Of a DNA stretch of 64,000 nucleotides, positions 34,439 through 44,572 are shown piece by piece. The stretch spans positions 1,377,238-1,441,237 of the forward strand of contig NZ_JAPVBQ010000001.1 of assembly GCF_026968045.1 (NCBI RefSeq). Direction: 5' to 3'. The position numbers and the translations under genes are program-made. Position 1 is the first letter of the stretch, and each line of letters begins with the position of its first letter. The stretch comes from Modestobacter sp. VKM Ac-2977 (GTDB taxonomy: Bacteria; Actinomycetota; Actinomycetes; Mycobacteriales; Geodermatophilaceae). A model generated the notes under the pieces. The model was given only the letters and a program-made list of their open reading frames with translations, had not been told where the DNA came from and did no database searches.

Positions 34439-35008
34439 ATGCGGGTGCTCGGCATCGACCCGGGGCTCACCCGGTGCGGGTGGGGCGTGGTCGAGGGGCG
34501 CCCCGGTGCCCGGCCGGTGGCCCTGGGGGTCGGCGTCGTCCGCACCTCGCCCGACCTCGACCTGGAACTGCGTCTGCTGGAGGTGCACACCGCCGTGACC
34601 GCACTGCTCCGTGAGCACCGGCCGACCGCGGTCGCGATCGAGCGGGTGTTCACCCAGAACAACAAGGGGACGGCGACCGGCACCGCGCAGGCCGCGGGTG
34701 TCGCCGCGCTGGCCGCGGCGCAGGCCGACGTGCCGGTGGCCTGGCACACGCCGAGCGAGGTCAAGGCCGCCATCTCCGGCAACGGCCGGGCGGACAAGGA
34801 CCAGGTCACCCTGATGGTCACCCGCGTCCTGGGGCTCGCCACCGCCCCCAAGCCCGCCGACGCCGCCGACGCCCTGGCCCTGGCCGTCTGCCACGTGTGG
34901 CGCGGACCGGCGCAGCAGCGGCTGCGGGTCGCAGCCCTGGCCGGCGGCATCGGTGCGCCGGTCCGTCCGGCGCCCCTGCCCCGCTGGACGGGGGTGTCGG
35001 CGCGATGA
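34439..35008 (+). CDS. ruvC: Holliday junction resolvase RuvC
   Basis: 189 aa endonuclease that cleaves Holliday junctions. Catalytic carboxylates: D7 in GIDPG, Glu in VAIERVF near residue 68, and the pair in [11 protein letters not shown] near 140. ATG 34439 is preferred over GTG 34427 because GGAGG lies 6 nt upstream. Stop overlaps the ruvA ATG (ATGA). Driven by the LexA-controlled promoter. Confidence 0.95.
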   Translation: MRVLGIDPGLTRCGWGVVEGRPGARPVALGVGVVRTSPDLDLELRLLEVHTAVTALLREHRPTAVAIERVFTQNNKGTATGTAQAAGVAALAAAQADVPVAWHTPSEVKAAISGNGRADKDQVTLMVTRVLGLATAPKPADAADALALAVCHVWRGPAQQRLRVAALAGGIGAPVRPAPLPRWTGVSAR

Positions 35009-35640
35009 TCGCCTCGGTGAACGGCCGGGTCGCTGCGGTCTCGCCCGACGGTGCCGTCGTCGAGGTCGGTGGAGTGGGCCTCTCGGTGCAGTGCACCCCC
35101 GGCACGATCGCCCGGCTGGCGGTGGGGGAGCAGGCCCGGCTGTCGACCAGCCTGGTGGTCCGTGAGGACTCGCTGACCCTCTACGGCTTCGCCGACGACG
35201 ACGAGCGGCAGCTGTTCGAACTGCTCCAGACCGCCAACGGCGTGGGCCCGCGGCTCGCCCAGGCGGTGCTGGCGATCCATCCGCCCCGCGAGGTGCGCCG
35301 CGCGGTGTCCATGGGCGACCTCAAGTCGCTGATGCAGGTGCCCGGGATCGGCAAGAAGGGCGCCGAGCGGCTGGTGCTGGAGCTCCGCGACCGGCTGGGC
35401 ACGACGGCCTCGGACACCTCGCTGGACGGCCCGCCGGCGGCCGGTCTCGGCGCGGTCACCCCGGTGGCCCCGTGGCGCGACCAGCTCACCGCGGCCCTGG
35501 TCGGGCTGGGCTGGACGAGCCGGGAGGCGGAGACCGCGCTCACCGCCCTCGAGCCGGTGGCCGAGGAGCAGCAGCTGGCCGGCGGCGTCCAGGTCGCGGT
35601 CCTCCTCCGCCAGGCGCTGCAGATCCTGGGGCGGTCGTGA
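35005..35640 (+). CDS. ruvA: Holliday junction DNA helicase subunit RuvA
   Basis: 211 aa. OB-fold domain I at residues 1-63, helix-hairpin-helix domain II with [14 protein letters not shown] and [18 protein letters not shown] (about 72-130), flexible acidic/Ala linker, and C-terminal domain III ([15 protein letters not shown]) that contacts RuvB. RuvA tetramers hold the junction in a square-planar form. Overlaps ruvC and ruvB by 4 bp each. Confidence 0.95.
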   Translation: MIASVNGRVAAVSPDGAVVEVGGVGLSVQCTPGTIARLAVGEQARLSTSLVVREDSLTLYGFADDDERQLFELLQTANGVGPRLAQAVLAIHPPREVRRAVSMGDLKSLMQVPGIGKKGAERLVLELRDRLGTTASDTSLDGPPAAGLGAVTPVAPWRDQLTAALVGLGWTSREAETALTALEPVAEEQQLAGGVQVAVLLRQALQILGRS

Positions 35641-36764
35641 GCAGCCCGTTCGACCGCGGGCTGTCCGCTGCCGACGCCGGGCCGGGGCGGTTCCCCGACG
35701 ACCCCGTCGACCCCAGGGCCGGCGACGAGGAGCGGGTCGTCGAGACCGCGCTGCGCCCGCACTCGCTGACCGACTTCATCGGCCAGCCGAAGGTCGCCCG
35801 CCAGCTGGACCTCGTGCTGGAGGGCGCGAAGCGCCGTGGCCGGCCACCGGACCACGTGCTGCTCTCCGGACCGCCCGGGCTGGGCAAGACCAGCCTGGCC
35901 CTGATCATCGGCTCCGAGCTCGGCACCGCGGTGAAGATCACCAGCGGGCCGGCGATCGAACGCTCCGGCGACCTGGCCGCGATGCTCTCCAACCTCGGCC
36001 CCGGCGACGTGTTGTTCATCGACGAGATCCACCGCATCGCCCGGCCGGCCGAGGAACTGCTCTACATGGCGATGGAGGACTTCCGGGTCGACGTCGTCGT
36101 CGGCAAGGGGCCGGGCGCCACGGCCATCCCGCTGGAGATCCACCCGTTCACCCTGGTCGGCGCCACCACCCGGGCCGGGCTGCTCACCGGCCCGCTGCGC
36201 GACCGGTTCGGCTTCGTCGGGCAGATGGAGTTCTACGAGGTCGCCGACCTGCAGCGGGTGCTGGCCCGCAGTGCCGACCTGCTCGGGGTCGAGCTGTCCC
36301 CGGAGGGGTCGCTGGAGATCGCCGGGCGGTCCCGCGGCACCCCGCGGATCGCCAACCGGTTGCTGCGCCGGGTGCGCGACTACGCCGAGGTGCGCGCCGA
36401 CGGGCGGGTCACGCTCGAGGTGGCCCGGGCCGCGCTGGCGCTCTACGACGTCGACGACCTCGGTCTGGACCGGCTGGACCGGTCGGTGCTCGACGCGCTG
36501 GTGACCAAGTTCGGTGGCGGCCCGGTCGGGGTGGCCACCCTCGCGGTCGCCGTGGGGGAGGAGCCGCACACCGTCGAGGAGGTCTGCGAGCCCTTCCTGG
36601 TGCGCGCCGGGCTGCTCGCGCGCACGCCCCGCGGCCGGGTCGCCACGGAGGCGGCCTTCCGGCACCTGGGCCACCCGGTGCCCCGCGGTGGCGTCTCACT
36701 CGGCGGGGGCGCAGCCGACCCGCCGTCGGACGGGGCGTCGTCACAGACCCTGTTCGACGCCTAG
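35637..36764 (+). CDS. ruvB: Holliday junction branch-migration ATPase RuvB
   Basis: 375 aa AAA+ motor. Walker [10 protein letters not shown] at 78-86, Walker B LFIDEIHR, sensor 1 VGATTRAG, arginine finger region GPLRDRFG, C-terminal winged-helix with [12 protein letters not shown]. About 30 extra residues precede the family core, rich in Asp/Pro. GTG start overlaps ruvA. With RuvA it drives branch migration during recombinational repair. Confidence 0.96.
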   Translation: MSSPFDRGLSAADAGPGRFPDDPVDPRAGDEERVVETALRPHSLTDFIGQPKVARQLDLVLEGAKRRGRPPDHVLLSGPPGLGKTSLALIIGSELGTAVKITSGPAIERSGDLAAMLSNLGPGDVLFIDEIHRIARPAEELLYMAMEDFRVDVVVGKGPGATAIPLEIHPFTLVGATTRAGLLTGPLRDRFGFVGQMEFYEVADLQRVLARSADLLGVELSPEGSLEIAGRSRGTPRIANRLLRRVRDYAEVRADGRVTLEVARAALALYDVDDLGLDRLDRSVLDALVTKFGGGPVGVATLAVAVGEEPHTVEEVCEPFLVRAGLLARTPRGRVATEAAFRHLGHPVPRGGVSLGGGAADPPSDGASSQTLFDA

Positions 36765-36863
36765 ACTCCTCCGCGCTGGCGCGCAACCCGGCTGCGGCCG
36801 GGGCGCCCCGCCCCGGAGCCACTCCCTGCGCAGGTGGGCGTGCGCCGGCGCCGATGTACCCGA

Positions 36864-36883
36864 GCGGCCCGATCCCGGGCCGC
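36864..36883 (+). terminator. Small hairpin between ruvB and yajC
   Basis: A 7-bp GCGGCCC/GGGCCGC stem with a 6-nt loop in the 160-bp gap. TAGACT at the ruvB stop could be a -10 for yajC, so the operon may be interrupted here. Confidence 0.35.
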
Positions 36884-36924
36884 ACCCACCGCGCGACTCG
36901 CTGCGGTAGAGAGGCTCACCCGTC

Positions 36925-37260
36925 GTGGAACAGTTCTTCCCCTTGATCCTGCTCGTCCTGGCGTTCGCCCTGCTGATCGTGCTGCCCGCCCGGCAGCGCA
37001 AGAAGATGCAGGCGAAGGCGGAGGCGCTGCAGGCCTCGCTGACCGTGGGCACCCCGGTCATGCTGACCAGCGGGATCCACGGCACGGTTGCCTCGCTCGG
37101 TGAGGGCACCGTCGGCCTGGAGGTCGCCCCGGGCGTCGTCATCACCGTGGCCCGCCCGGCGGTCATGGAGATCCGCCAGCCGGCGTCCGGCGCCGTCCCG
37201 CCCGAGGGGGCGACCGGCACCATCGACGGCGACGGCGACCCCACCGACCGCACCCGCTGA
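36925..37260 (+). CDS. yajC: Preprotein translocase subunit YajC
   Basis: 111 aa. One N-terminal membrane helix (residues 5-22, ending PARQRKKMQAK), then the cytoplasmic YajC domain with MLTSGIHGTVASL and VTVARPAVMEIR. The C terminus is a Gly/Asp-rich tail. It assists SecDF in protein export. GTG start; secD begins 14 bp after the stop. Confidence 0.93.
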   Translation: MEQFFPLILLVLAFALLIVLPARQRKKMQAKAEALQASLTVGTPVMLTSGIHGTVASLGEGTVGLEVAPGVVITVARPAVMEIRQPASGAVPPEGATGTIDGDGDPTDRTR

Positions 37261-37273
37261 GCCGGGTCGACGC

Positions 37274-38914
37274 ATGGCCGCCCGTCAGCTCCCCGCCCGC
37301 CGCTACTTCGCGGCCTTCCTCGCGATCGTCGCGGGGCTGTACGCCCTGGTCTTCCTGACCGGCGACCAGCGCACCCCCCAGCTCGGACTCGACCTGCAGG
37401 GCGGGACGACGGTGACCCTCGCCGCCCGCACGCCGGACGGCCAGGCCCCGGACCCGGAGGACCTCGAGCTCGCCCGCCAGATCATCGAGCAGCGGGTCAA
37501 CGGTCTGGGTGTGGCCGAGGCCGAGGTCGTCACCGAGGGCGAGAGCAACATCGTCATCTCCGTGCCGGGCGACGACGGCGAGCGGGCCCGGGAGCTGGGC
37601 GCCACCGCACAGCTGCGCTTCCGGCCGGTCGTCGGCGGTCCCGAGCCGGCGGCCGCAGCCGACGCCGAGGCGACCGACCCGGCGGCCACGGACCCGGCGG
37701 TGACCGACCCGGCCGCGACCGACGCGGCAACGGACCCGGCCGCGACCGACCCGGCCGAGGACCCGGCCGCGACGGACCCGGCGGCCACGGACCCGGCTGC
37801 CGCCGACCCGGATGCGCCGGTCGTGACCCAGGAGGAGGCGATCGCCGAGTACGCGACGCTCACCTGCGACACCACGACCACCGAGGTCGACCAGCCCGAC
37901 TCCTTCATCGCCGCCTGTTCCGACGACGGGACCGCCAAGTTCCTGCTCGGTCCGGCCGTCATCGAGGGCACCGACGTCGCCGACGCCACGTCCGGCACCG
38001 AGGTGGGCACCGGCGAGTGGGTCGTCAACCTGGACTTCACGTCGGCGGGTTCCGCCGCGTGGGCGGAGTACACGACCGCGAACGTCGGCAACAACGTGGC
38101 GATCACGCTGGACGGGCGGGTCGTCTCGGCGCCGACGATCAACTCGGCCATCGCCGGGGGCACCACCCAGATCACCGGCAGCTTCGACCAGGCAGCCGCC
38201 ACCGAGCTGGCCAACCAGCTCCGGTACGGCGCCCTGCCCCTGACGTTCAGCGAGGCGACGGCGCAGTCCATCACCACCGAGCTGGGCAGCGAGCAGCTGC
38301 GCGCCGGGCTCATCGCCGGCGCGATCGGTGTCGCGCTGGTGTTCGTCTACGCGCTGCTCTACTACCGGCTGCTCGGCCTGGTGATGATCGCCAGCCTGGT
38401 GCTGTCGGCCGTCGTGATCTACGCCTGTCTGGTGCTGCTGAGCCGGGAGATCGGCTTGGCGCTGAGTCTCGCCGGGATCGCCGGGTTCATCGTCTCCATC
38501 GGCATCACCGCCGACTCGTTCGTCGTCTACTTCGAACGCCTCAAGGACGAGGTGCGCGAGGGGCGCAGTCTGCGCAGCGCCACGCCACGGGCCTGGGTGC
38601 GGGCCCGCCGGACGATCCTGTCCGCCGACGCGGTCAGCTTCCTCGCCGCGGCCATCCTCTACTGGCTGGCCATCGGCGACGTGAAGGGCTTCGCGTTCAC
38701 CCTCGGCCTGTCCACGGTGCTCGACCTGATCGTCGTCTTCCTCTTCACCCATCCGCTCATGGCGGTGCTCAGCCGGGTCAAGGGCTTCGGGAGCAACCGC
38801 TTCTCCGGGCTCGGCCAGGTCGACCACAGCCGGCGCCCCGCCGGCCCGTCGCGGGGCGACCGCGAGCTGGTCGGCGCCGCCACCGGCAGCAGCACGAACG
38901 GGAGCAACCGATGA
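37274..38914 (+). CDS. secD: Protein translocase subunit SecD with repeat insertion
   Basis: 546 aa, six-helix RND-type membrane protein that uses proton flow to pull secreted proteins. TM1 at about 12-28, P1 head with GLDLQGGTTVTL and QIIEQRVNGLGVAEAEV, second part of P1 with GEWVVNLDFTSAGSAAWAEYT and VSAPTINSAIAGG, then TM2-6 from about residue 345, including GITADSFVVYFERLKDEVREG. Residues about 132-181 are a degenerate ATDPA repeat array between two parts of P1, where shorter linkers are normal. Start ATG. Overlaps secF by 4 bp. Confidence 0.95.
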   Translation: MAARQLPARRYFAAFLAIVAGLYALVFLTGDQRTPQLGLDLQGGTTVTLAARTPDGQAPDPEDLELARQIIEQRVNGLGVAEAEVVTEGESNIVISVPGDDGERARELGATAQLRFRPVVGGPEPAAAADAEATDPAATDPAVTDPAATDAATDPAATDPAEDPAATDPAATDPAAADPDAPVVTQEEAIAEYATLTCDTTTTEVDQPDSFIAACSDDGTAKFLLGPAVIEGTDVADATSGTEVGTGEWVVNLDFTSAGSAAWAEYTTANVGNNVAITLDGRVVSAPTINSAIAGGTTQITGSFDQAAATELANQLRYGALPLTFSEATAQSITTELGSEQLRAGLIAGAIGVALVFVYALLYYRLLGLVMIASLVLSAVVIYACLVLLSREIGLALSLAGIAGFIVSIGITADSFVVYFERLKDEVREGRSLRSATPRAWVRARRTILSADAVSFLAAAILYWLAIGDVKGFAFTLGLSTVLDLIVVFLFTHPLMAVLSRVKGFGSNRFSGLGQVDHSRRPAGPSRGDRELVGAATGSSTNGSNR

Positions 38915-40458
38915 CCCCCCGCGACGGGATCGGCGCCGACGGCGCCGTCCCCGACGGTCTCACCCCGGAGGAGGCGCCGACGCAGGCGCACACCGGCGCG
39001 ACCGCCGCCGGTGTCCCGGCGCAGAGCTCCGACGAGGCGCCGGCCGCCCCGGCCGACGAGGCGCCGGCCGCCCCGGCCGACGAGCGGAAGGCCGCCCCGG
39101 CCGACGAGTGGGTGGACGCGGGGGCGGACGAGGAGGTCGACGACGCCGAGGTGCGCGACGAGGCGGCCGGCGACAGCGCCGGTGACCGGGCCCTCGCCGA
39201 TGCCGGGCTCCCCGCCGAGGGGACGGCCCCGGTCGCTGCCCCCGGACGGCCGCGGGCGTCGCTGGCCCACCGCCTCTACAACGGCGAGGCCGGCCTGGAC
39301 GTGGTGGATCGGCGGCGTTTCTGGTTCCGGGTCACCGCCGTCGTGATGCTGCTGTGCGTCGCGGCGATGGTCTTCCGCGGGTTCAACTTCGGCATCGAGT
39401 TCGCCGGCGGCAACAGCGTGCGGGTGCCGGCCACCAGCGCCGAGCTCAGCGAGGTCCGGGAGGCCGCCGAGGAGGCCGGGGCCCAGGTGGCCAGCGCCCA
39501 GGTGGTCGGCGGCGACTCCGTGCTGCTGCGCACCAGCGCGCTGGACGACGAGACCGAGACCGCCGTCGTGGCCGCGGTCGCCGACGCCGCCGGCGTCGAC
39601 CCGTCCCAGGTCAGCCAGCAGTCGGTGAGCGCGGACTGGGGCGGCGACGTCACCAACCAGGCGCTCATCGCGCTCGCCGTCTTCCTGGTCGCGGTGGTGG
39701 CCTTCCTGGCCGTGCGGTTCCGGCCGACGATGGCGATCGCCGCCATCGTCGCGCTGCTGCACGACATCGTCGTCACCGCCGGCATCTACGCGTTGGTCGG
39801 ATTCGAGGTCTCGCCGTCGACGGTCATCGGGTTGCTCACCATCCTGGGCTTCTCGCTGTACGACACCGTCGTGGTGTTCGACAAGGTCGACGAGAACACC
39901 AAGGACCTGGAGAAGGACGCCCGGTCGACCTACGGCGAGGCCGCGAACCTGGCCGTCAACCAGACGCTGATGCGCTCGATCAACACCTCGGTCATCGCGT
40001 TGCTGCCGGTGGCCGGGCTGCTGTTCGTCGGTGCCGGGCTGCTCGGGGCGGGCACGCTGAAGGACCTGGCCCTGGTGCTCTTCGTCGGCCTGGCGGCCGG
40101 CACCTACAGCTCGATCTTCCTGGCCACCCCGGTGCTCGCCGAGCTGGAGGAGCGCCGCCCCGAGCAGCAGGCGCTGCGCCGGCGGGTGCTCGCCCGCCGG
40201 TCGGCCGAGGCCCGCCAGGGCGGCGCCCGGGTCGACGCCCCCGTGGCGACGGCCCGGCGGGGGAGCGGGGCCACCCGTCGTTCCGCGGTGGCACTCGCCG
40301 AGCGGGACGAGGCCCTGCCCGACCAGCCGACGGCGGACGTGCCGATCGAGTCGCCGGCGTCGGTGCGGCCCGGTGTCCGGGGCGGGACGACCACGCCCCG
40401 GCCCGGTCAGCGGCCGGCCCGGCCGGGGCAGCGTCCGGCCGGTCGGAAGCGGCGATGA
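38911..40458 (+). CDS. secF: Protein translocase subunit SecF with long acidic N terminus
   Basis: 515 aa. Residues 1-110 form an acidic Ala/Pro/Asp/Glu-rich region with repeats of the APADE type, absent in short SecF proteins. Then RLYNGEAGLDVVDRRRFWF and TM1, the P1 domain (FNFGIEFAGGNSVRVP), TM2-6 with LGFSLYDTVVVFDKVDENTKD, NQTLMRSINTS. The C-terminal 90 residues are basic and probably cytoplasmic. Works with SecD. The stop overlaps the apt start. Confidence 0.94.
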   Translation: MTPRDGIGADGAVPDGLTPEEAPTQAHTGATAAGVPAQSSDEAPAAPADEAPAAPADERKAAPADEWVDAGADEEVDDAEVRDEAAGDSAGDRALADAGLPAEGTAPVAAPGRPRASLAHRLYNGEAGLDVVDRRRFWFRVTAVVMLLCVAAMVFRGFNFGIEFAGGNSVRVPATSAELSEVREAAEEAGAQVASAQVVGGDSVLLRTSALDDETETAVVAAVADAAGVDPSQVSQQSVSADWGGDVTNQALIALAVFLVAVVAFLAVRFRPTMAIAAIVALLHDIVVTAGIYALVGFEVSPSTVIGLLTILGFSLYDTVVVFDKVDENTKDLEKDARSTYGEAANLAVNQTLMRSINTSVIALLPVAGLLFVGAGLLGAGTLKDLALVLFVGLAAGTYSSIFLATPVLAELEERRPEQQALRRRVLARRSAEARQGGARVDAPVATARRGSGATRRSAVALAERDEALPDQPTADVPIESPASVRPGVRGGTTTPRPGQRPARPGQRPAGRKRR

Positions 40459-41042
40459 GCACCCTCCGGGACGGCGAGCTGCCGATCGACGAGCTGATCG
40501 CCACCTTCTCGGTGGACGTGCCCGACTTCCCCGAGCCCGGGGTGCTGTTCCGCGACCTGACCCCCGTCTTCTCCGATGCCGGGGCGTTCCGGCGGGTCGT
40601 CGACGCGCTCACCGAGCCCGCCGACGTCGATCCGCGGGCGGCTGCGCTGGGCCGGGCCGACGGTGGGCCCGGCTTCGACCTGGTCGCCGGCATCGAGGCG
40701 CGTGGCTTCCTGCTCGCGGCCGCCGTCGCCCTGGACGCCGGGACCGGCGTCCTCCCGGTGCGCAAGGCCGGCAAGCTGCCCCGCGAGGTCGTCTCGGCCG
40801 AGTACGCGCTGGAGTACGGGACGGCGACCCTGGAGCTGCACACCGACTCGATCACACCCGGGCAGCGGGTGCTGCTCGTCGACGACGTGCTGGCCACCGG
40901 GGGCACGCTGCAGGCCGCGATCGCCCTGGTGGAGCAGCTCGGCGGGGTGGTCACCGCGGTCGCCGTCGTGGTGGAGCTCATGGCGCTCGGTGGGCGGGAG
41001 CGCATCGCGCCGCACCCGGTGCACGCGCTCTGGCGGGTCTGA
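40455..41042 (+). CDS. apt: Adenine phosphoribosyltransferase
   Basis: 195 aa type I phosphoribosyltransferase for adenine salvage (adenine + PRPP to AMP). [18 protein letters not shown] at residues 22-39, [14 protein letters not shown], flexible loop [14 protein letters not shown] and the PRPP-binding motif [13 protein letters not shown] near 140-152. Its place between secF and rel is conserved in actinobacteria; the product AMP and PRPP use link it loosely to (p)ppGpp metabolism. Confidence 0.94.
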   Translation: MSTLRDGELPIDELIATFSVDVPDFPEPGVLFRDLTPVFSDAGAFRRVVDALTEPADVDPRAAALGRADGGPGFDLVAGIEARGFLLAAAVALDAGTGVLPVRKAGKLPREVVSAEYALEYGTATLELHTDSITPGQRVLLVDDVLATGGTLQAAIALVEQLGGVVTAVAVVVELMALGGRERIAPHPVHALWRV

Positions 41043-41099
41043 GCCCGCCAGTACCCCACCCCGGGTGAGCGCAGCGGGCGAGACCCGGTGCGGCGCGGC

Positions 41100-41105
41100 T
41101 AGCAT
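41100..41105 (+). promoter_or_regulatory. Putative -10 element of rel
   Basis: TAGCAT contains the first two bases of ATG 41104, so transcription should start near 41112. This makes that ATG unusable and supports GTG 41143 as the start of rel. Confidence 0.5.
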
Positions 41106-41142
41106 GGGCAGGGTCCACCTCCTCAACAGTGCAGGAGCACCC

Positions 41143-43548
41143 GTGGCCTCTGACGTCGTCGCACCGCAGACGTCCGGCGCGCCCGCCGTCGAGGAGGCGC
41201 CGCCGCGGGTGGCGCTGCCCGAGCGGCCCGCCGTCCGTCGTCCCGACGACGTGGCCCCCGAGCCGGGCGGGGAGGCCGAGAACGCGCCCCGCCGCCGGGT
41301 GCGCGACCGGCTGGCCCGGCGGATCGTCGCCGGGCAGCGCTCCACCGGCATCCGTCCGGTGCTCGAGCCGCTGTCGGTGCTGCACCGGCAGAGCCACCCG
41401 AAGGCCGACCTCGCCCTGCTGCAGCGGGCCTACGACGTCGCCGAGGAGGCGCACGCCGAGCAGAAGCGCAAGAGCGGCGACCCCTACATCACCCATCCGC
41501 TCGCCGTCGCCACCGTGCTCGCCGGGCTGGGGATGGACACGACGACGCTGGTCGCCGCGCTGCTGCACGACACGGTCGAGGACACCGGCACCACGCTGGA
41601 GTCGATCACCGCCGACTTCGGCCCCCAGGTGGCGCACCTGGTCGACGGCGTCACGAAGATCGACAAGGTCAAGTTCGGCGACGGCGCCCAGGCCGAGACG
41701 ATCCGCAAGATGATCGTGGCGATGTCCCGGGACCCGCGGGTGCTGGTCATCAAGCTCGCCGACCGGCTGCACAACATGCGCACGCTGCGCTTCCTCCCGC
41801 CGGAGAAGCAGGAGAAGAAGGCGCGCGAGACGCTGGAGATCCTCGCCCCGCTGGCCCACCGGCTGGGCATGAACACGATCAAGTGGGAGCTCGAGGACCT
41901 CGCGTTCGCCACGCTGTACCCCAAGCGGTACGACGAGATCGTGCGGCTGGTGGCCGAGCGTGCGCCGTCCCGGGACACCTACCTGGCCGAGGTCACCTCA
42001 GCGGTCACCGAGCAGCTGAAGGCGGCCAAGATCGAGGCCGCCGTCACCGGCCGGCCGAAGCACTACTACTCGATCTACCAGAAGATGATCGTCCGCGGCC
42101 GGGACTTCACCGACATCTGGGACCTGGTCGGCATCCGGATCCTGGTCGAGTCCGTGCGGGACGTGTACGCCGCGCTGGGCATCATGCACGCGCACTGGCA
42201 GCCGGTGCCGGGCAGGTTCAAGGACTTCGTGGCGATGCCGAAGTTCAACATGTACCAGTCGCTGCACACGACGGTCATCGGTCCGCAGGGCAAGCCGGTC
42301 GAGCTGCAGATCCGCACCCACGACATGCACCGGACCGCGGAGTACGGGATCGCGGCGCACTGGAAGTACAAGGAGAAGGCCCGCGCCGCCGGCGGCAAGG
42401 CCGACCTGACGCCGGCGCCGGGTGCGCCGGGCGACGACATGCTCTGGCTGCGCCAGCTGCTCGACTGGCAGCGCGAGGCGCAGGAGCCCGGCGAGTTCCT
42501 GGAGACGCTGCGCTACGACCTCGGTCCGCAGGAGGTCTTCGTCTTCACGCCCAAGGGCGACGTGATCAGCCTGCCGGGGGAGTCGACGCCGGTCGACTTC
42601 GCCTACGCGGTGCACACCGAGGTCGGCCACCGGTGCATCGGCGCCCGGGTGAACGGCAACCTGGTCTCCCTGGACAGCCGGCTGTCCAACGGCGACGTCG
42701 TGGAGGTCTTCACCTCCCGCTCGCCGAGCGCCGCCCCGTCGAAGGACTGGCTGGCCTTCGTCGGCAGCTCCCGGGCCCGCACCAAGATCCGTCAGTGGTT
42801 CACCAAGGAGCGTCGCGAGGACGCCGTCGAGGCCGGCAAGGACGCGCTGACCAAGGCGATGCGCAAGGCCGGCCTGCCGCTGCAGCGCCTGCTGGGCGGC
42901 GAGTCGCTGGCCACCCTCGCCGCCGACCTGCACTACCCCGACGTCAGCGCGCTGTACGCCGCGGTGGGGGAGAACCAGGTCTCCGCGCACTCGCTGGTCG
43001 AGAAGTTGCTCACCGCCCTGGGTGGCTCCGAGGGTGCGGCCGAGGACATCGCCGAGACGGCGATCCCGACCAAGCGCACCGTCGCCCGCACCGCCAGCGG
43101 CGACCCGGGCGTCGTCGTGCACGGCATGACCGAGGTGTGGGCCAAGCTCGCCAAGTGCTGCACCCCGGTGCCCGGCGACGAGATCCTCGGCTTCGTGACC
43201 CGCGGCGGCGGCGTGAGCGTGCACCGCACCGACTGCACCAACGCCGCGGACCTGCAGGCCAAGCCGGAGCGGCTGGTCGAGGTCGACTGGGCCTCCCAGC
43301 CTGGGGCCGTGTTCCTGGTCGCGATCCAGGTGGAGGCGCTGGACCGGCACCGGCTGCTCTCCGACGTCACCCGAGCGCTGGCCGACGAGCGGGTCAACAT
43401 CCTGTCCGCCTCGGTGCAGACCAGCCGGGACCGGGTGGCGATCAGCCGGTTCACCTTCGAGCTGGCCGACCCGGCGCACCTGGGCTCGGTGCTGCAGACG
43501 GTCCGCAACGTCGACGGCGTCTTCGACGTGGAGCGCGTCACCGCCTGA
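41143..43548 (+). CDS. rel: Bifunctional (p)ppGpp synthetase/hydrolase Rel
   Basis: 801 aa long RSH enzyme. HD hydrolase domain around residues 110-255 ([24 protein letters not shown]), synthetase domain about 295-405 ([41 protein letters not shown]), TGS domain ([14 protein letters not shown]), a zinc-finger-like region ([17 protein letters not shown]) and a C-terminal ACT domain. Both catalytic sites look intact, so it should make and degrade the stringent-response alarmone. GTG 41143 has GGAG 6 nt upstream; the earlier in-frame ATG lies inside the predicted -10. Confidence 0.95.
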   Translation: MASDVVAPQTSGAPAVEEAPPRVALPERPAVRRPDDVAPEPGGEAENAPRRRVRDRLARRIVAGQRSTGIRPVLEPLSVLHRQSHPKADLALLQRAYDVAEEAHAEQKRKSGDPYITHPLAVATVLAGLGMDTTTLVAALLHDTVEDTGTTLESITADFGPQVAHLVDGVTKIDKVKFGDGAQAETIRKMIVAMSRDPRVLVIKLADRLHNMRTLRFLPPEKQEKKARETLEILAPLAHRLGMNTIKWELEDLAFATLYPKRYDEIVRLVAERAPSRDTYLAEVTSAVTEQLKAAKIEAAVTGRPKHYYSIYQKMIVRGRDFTDIWDLVGIRILVESVRDVYAALGIMHAHWQPVPGRFKDFVAMPKFNMYQSLHTTVIGPQGKPVELQIRTHDMHRTAEYGIAAHWKYKEKARAAGGKADLTPAPGAPGDDMLWLRQLLDWQREAQEPGEFLETLRYDLGPQEVFVFTPKGDVISLPGESTPVDFAYAVHTEVGHRCIGARVNGNLVSLDSRLSNGDVVEVFTSRSPSAAPSKDWLAFVGSSRARTKIRQWFTKERREDAVEAGKDALTKAMRKAGLPLQRLLGGESLATLAADLHYPDVSALYAAVGENQVSAHSLVEKLLTALGGSEGAAEDIAETAIPTKRTVARTASGDPGVVVHGMTEVWAKLAKCCTPVPGDEILGFVTRGGGVSVHRTDCTNAADLQAKPERLVEVDWASQPGAVFLVAIQVEALDRHRLLSDVTRALADERVNILSASVQTSRDRVAISRFTFELADPAHLGSVLQTVRNVDGVFDVERVTA

Positions 43549-43829
43549 TGGAGGTCCGGGGGGTCGACCCGCGGGACGTGGGCTGGGAGGTCGACCAGCC
43601 GCGGTACCGCGTGTACTTCTGGTGGGGGACGGCCGACCCGGCCGGCAGTCCACCGGGGCAGAGCTGCGACGAGTACGAACTCACCGGTCCGGACGTGGCC
43701 GCGGCGTCGGTGCTCGCCTGGGCCGCCGAACAGGCAGGAGAGCGCCGCGCCGACTGGTTCGAGGTGTTCGTCGTCGTCGACCACGTGCCCGGCGACCGCG
43801 GGCTCGTGCGGCTCACGCCGTCCCGCTGA
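43548..43829 (+). CDS. Small conserved-looking protein after rel
   Basis: 93 aa, not recognised. The ATG shares its first base with the rel stop (TGATG), so it is translationally coupled. Composition is that of a folded cytoplasmic protein with many aromatic residues (RYRVYFWWGT, CDEYELTGPDV, WFEVFVVVDH). No signal or membrane segment, no known motif. It probably belongs to the rel transcript. Confidence 0.65.
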   Translation: MEVRGVDPRDVGWEVDQPRYRVYFWWGTADPAGSPPGQSCDEYELTGPDVAAASVLAWAAEQAGERRADWFEVFVVVDHVPGDRGLVRLTPSR

Positions 43830-43848
43830 CGGCCGGGCCGACGGTCGG

Positions 43849-44493
43849 TCAGCCGCGGCGGGTGGCGACGACGGCGTAGAGGGGATCGCCGACGCCCGGG
43901 GCGGTTCGCAGTTGGACGGTCGGCTCGGTGAAGCGGCCGCTGCGGCGCACCAGCTCGGAGATGACGGCGCCGTGCTGCTGGTCGTCGGTGGCCAGCCACC
44001 CGCGGACGGCCTTGGTGGGGAAGCACCGGTGGGAGAAGGTCACCGCCAGCACCCCGCCCGGGCGCAGCACCCGGCCCAGCTCGGCCAGCACCTCGATCGG
44101 CCGGGTGAGGTAGTCGATCGACACGCAGCACACCGCCGCGTCGACGTCGTCGTCGGGCAGCGGGACGGTCGGGTCGGCGTTCAGGTCGTGCACCAGTCGC
44201 GTGGTGGCCGCGGGGTTCGCCGCGAGCTCGTCGGCGTTCATGCCCAGCATGACCAGGTCGGCCGGCGGGGTGCGGAAGTGCGACACCCAGGAGGACATCA
44301 GGTCCAGCACGCGGGTCGGCCGGGGCGCCGACCCGTCGATGCCCAGCTCGGCGTAGAGGTCCCCGACCGCGGCGACCGCCGCCTCGTCGATGTGGGTCAC
44401 CAGCCGGGGCCGGTCGTAGAAGCGCGCGTCCGGGCCGTCGTCGTTGCGGTCGAAGAAGCCCGGGGGGAAGCCCGCGTACGGGTCGGCGTCCAT
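43849..44493 (-). CDS. SAM-dependent methyltransferase-like protein
   Basis: 214 aa. The Rossmann core is recognisable: TRVLDLMSSWVSHF instead of the usual glycine-rich motif I, MLGMNADELAANP at the acidic strand-2 position, VHDLNADPTVPLPDDDVDAAVCCVSIDYL, then VLRPGGVLAVTFSHRCFPTKAVRGWL. The lack of the GxGxG in motif I is typical for this small group. Substrate unknown. Convergent with the rel operon; the stop lies 20 bp from the previous gene. Confidence 0.8.
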   Translation of the reverse strand: MDADPYAGFPPGFFDRNDDGPDARFYDRPRLVTHIDEAAVAAVGDLYAELGIDGSAPRPTRVLDLMSSWVSHFRTPPADLVMLGMNADELAANPAATTRLVHDLNADPTVPLPDDDVDAAVCCVSIDYLTRPIEVLAELGRVLRPGGVLAVTFSHRCFPTKAVRGWLATDDQQHGAVISELVRRSGRFTEPTVQLRTAPGVGDPLYAVVATRRG

Positions 44494-44519
44494 GGCCCCA
44501 GTGTGGAGCCGCGGACGCA

Positions 44520-44555
44520 GGAGGGCCCGGCCTCCAGGTGGAGACCGGGCCCTCC
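44520..44555 (-). terminator. Terminator of the cyclophilin gene
   Basis: An 11-bp stem GGAGGGCCCGG/CCGGGCCCTCC (44520-44530 with 44545-44555), 17 bp past the opposite-strand stop codon. Confidence 0.75.
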
Positions 44556-44572
44556 CGCCACGTGCGCGTGCG

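Noticed and set aside
37670-37817. ATDPA repeats in secD read as a CRISPR-like or minisatellite locus
   Set aside because: The repeats are in frame, degenerate and without unique spacers, so they are a protein repeat.
41104-41142. ATG 41104 as start of rel
   Set aside because: It lies inside the likely -10 element, while GTG 41143 has a ribosome binding site.
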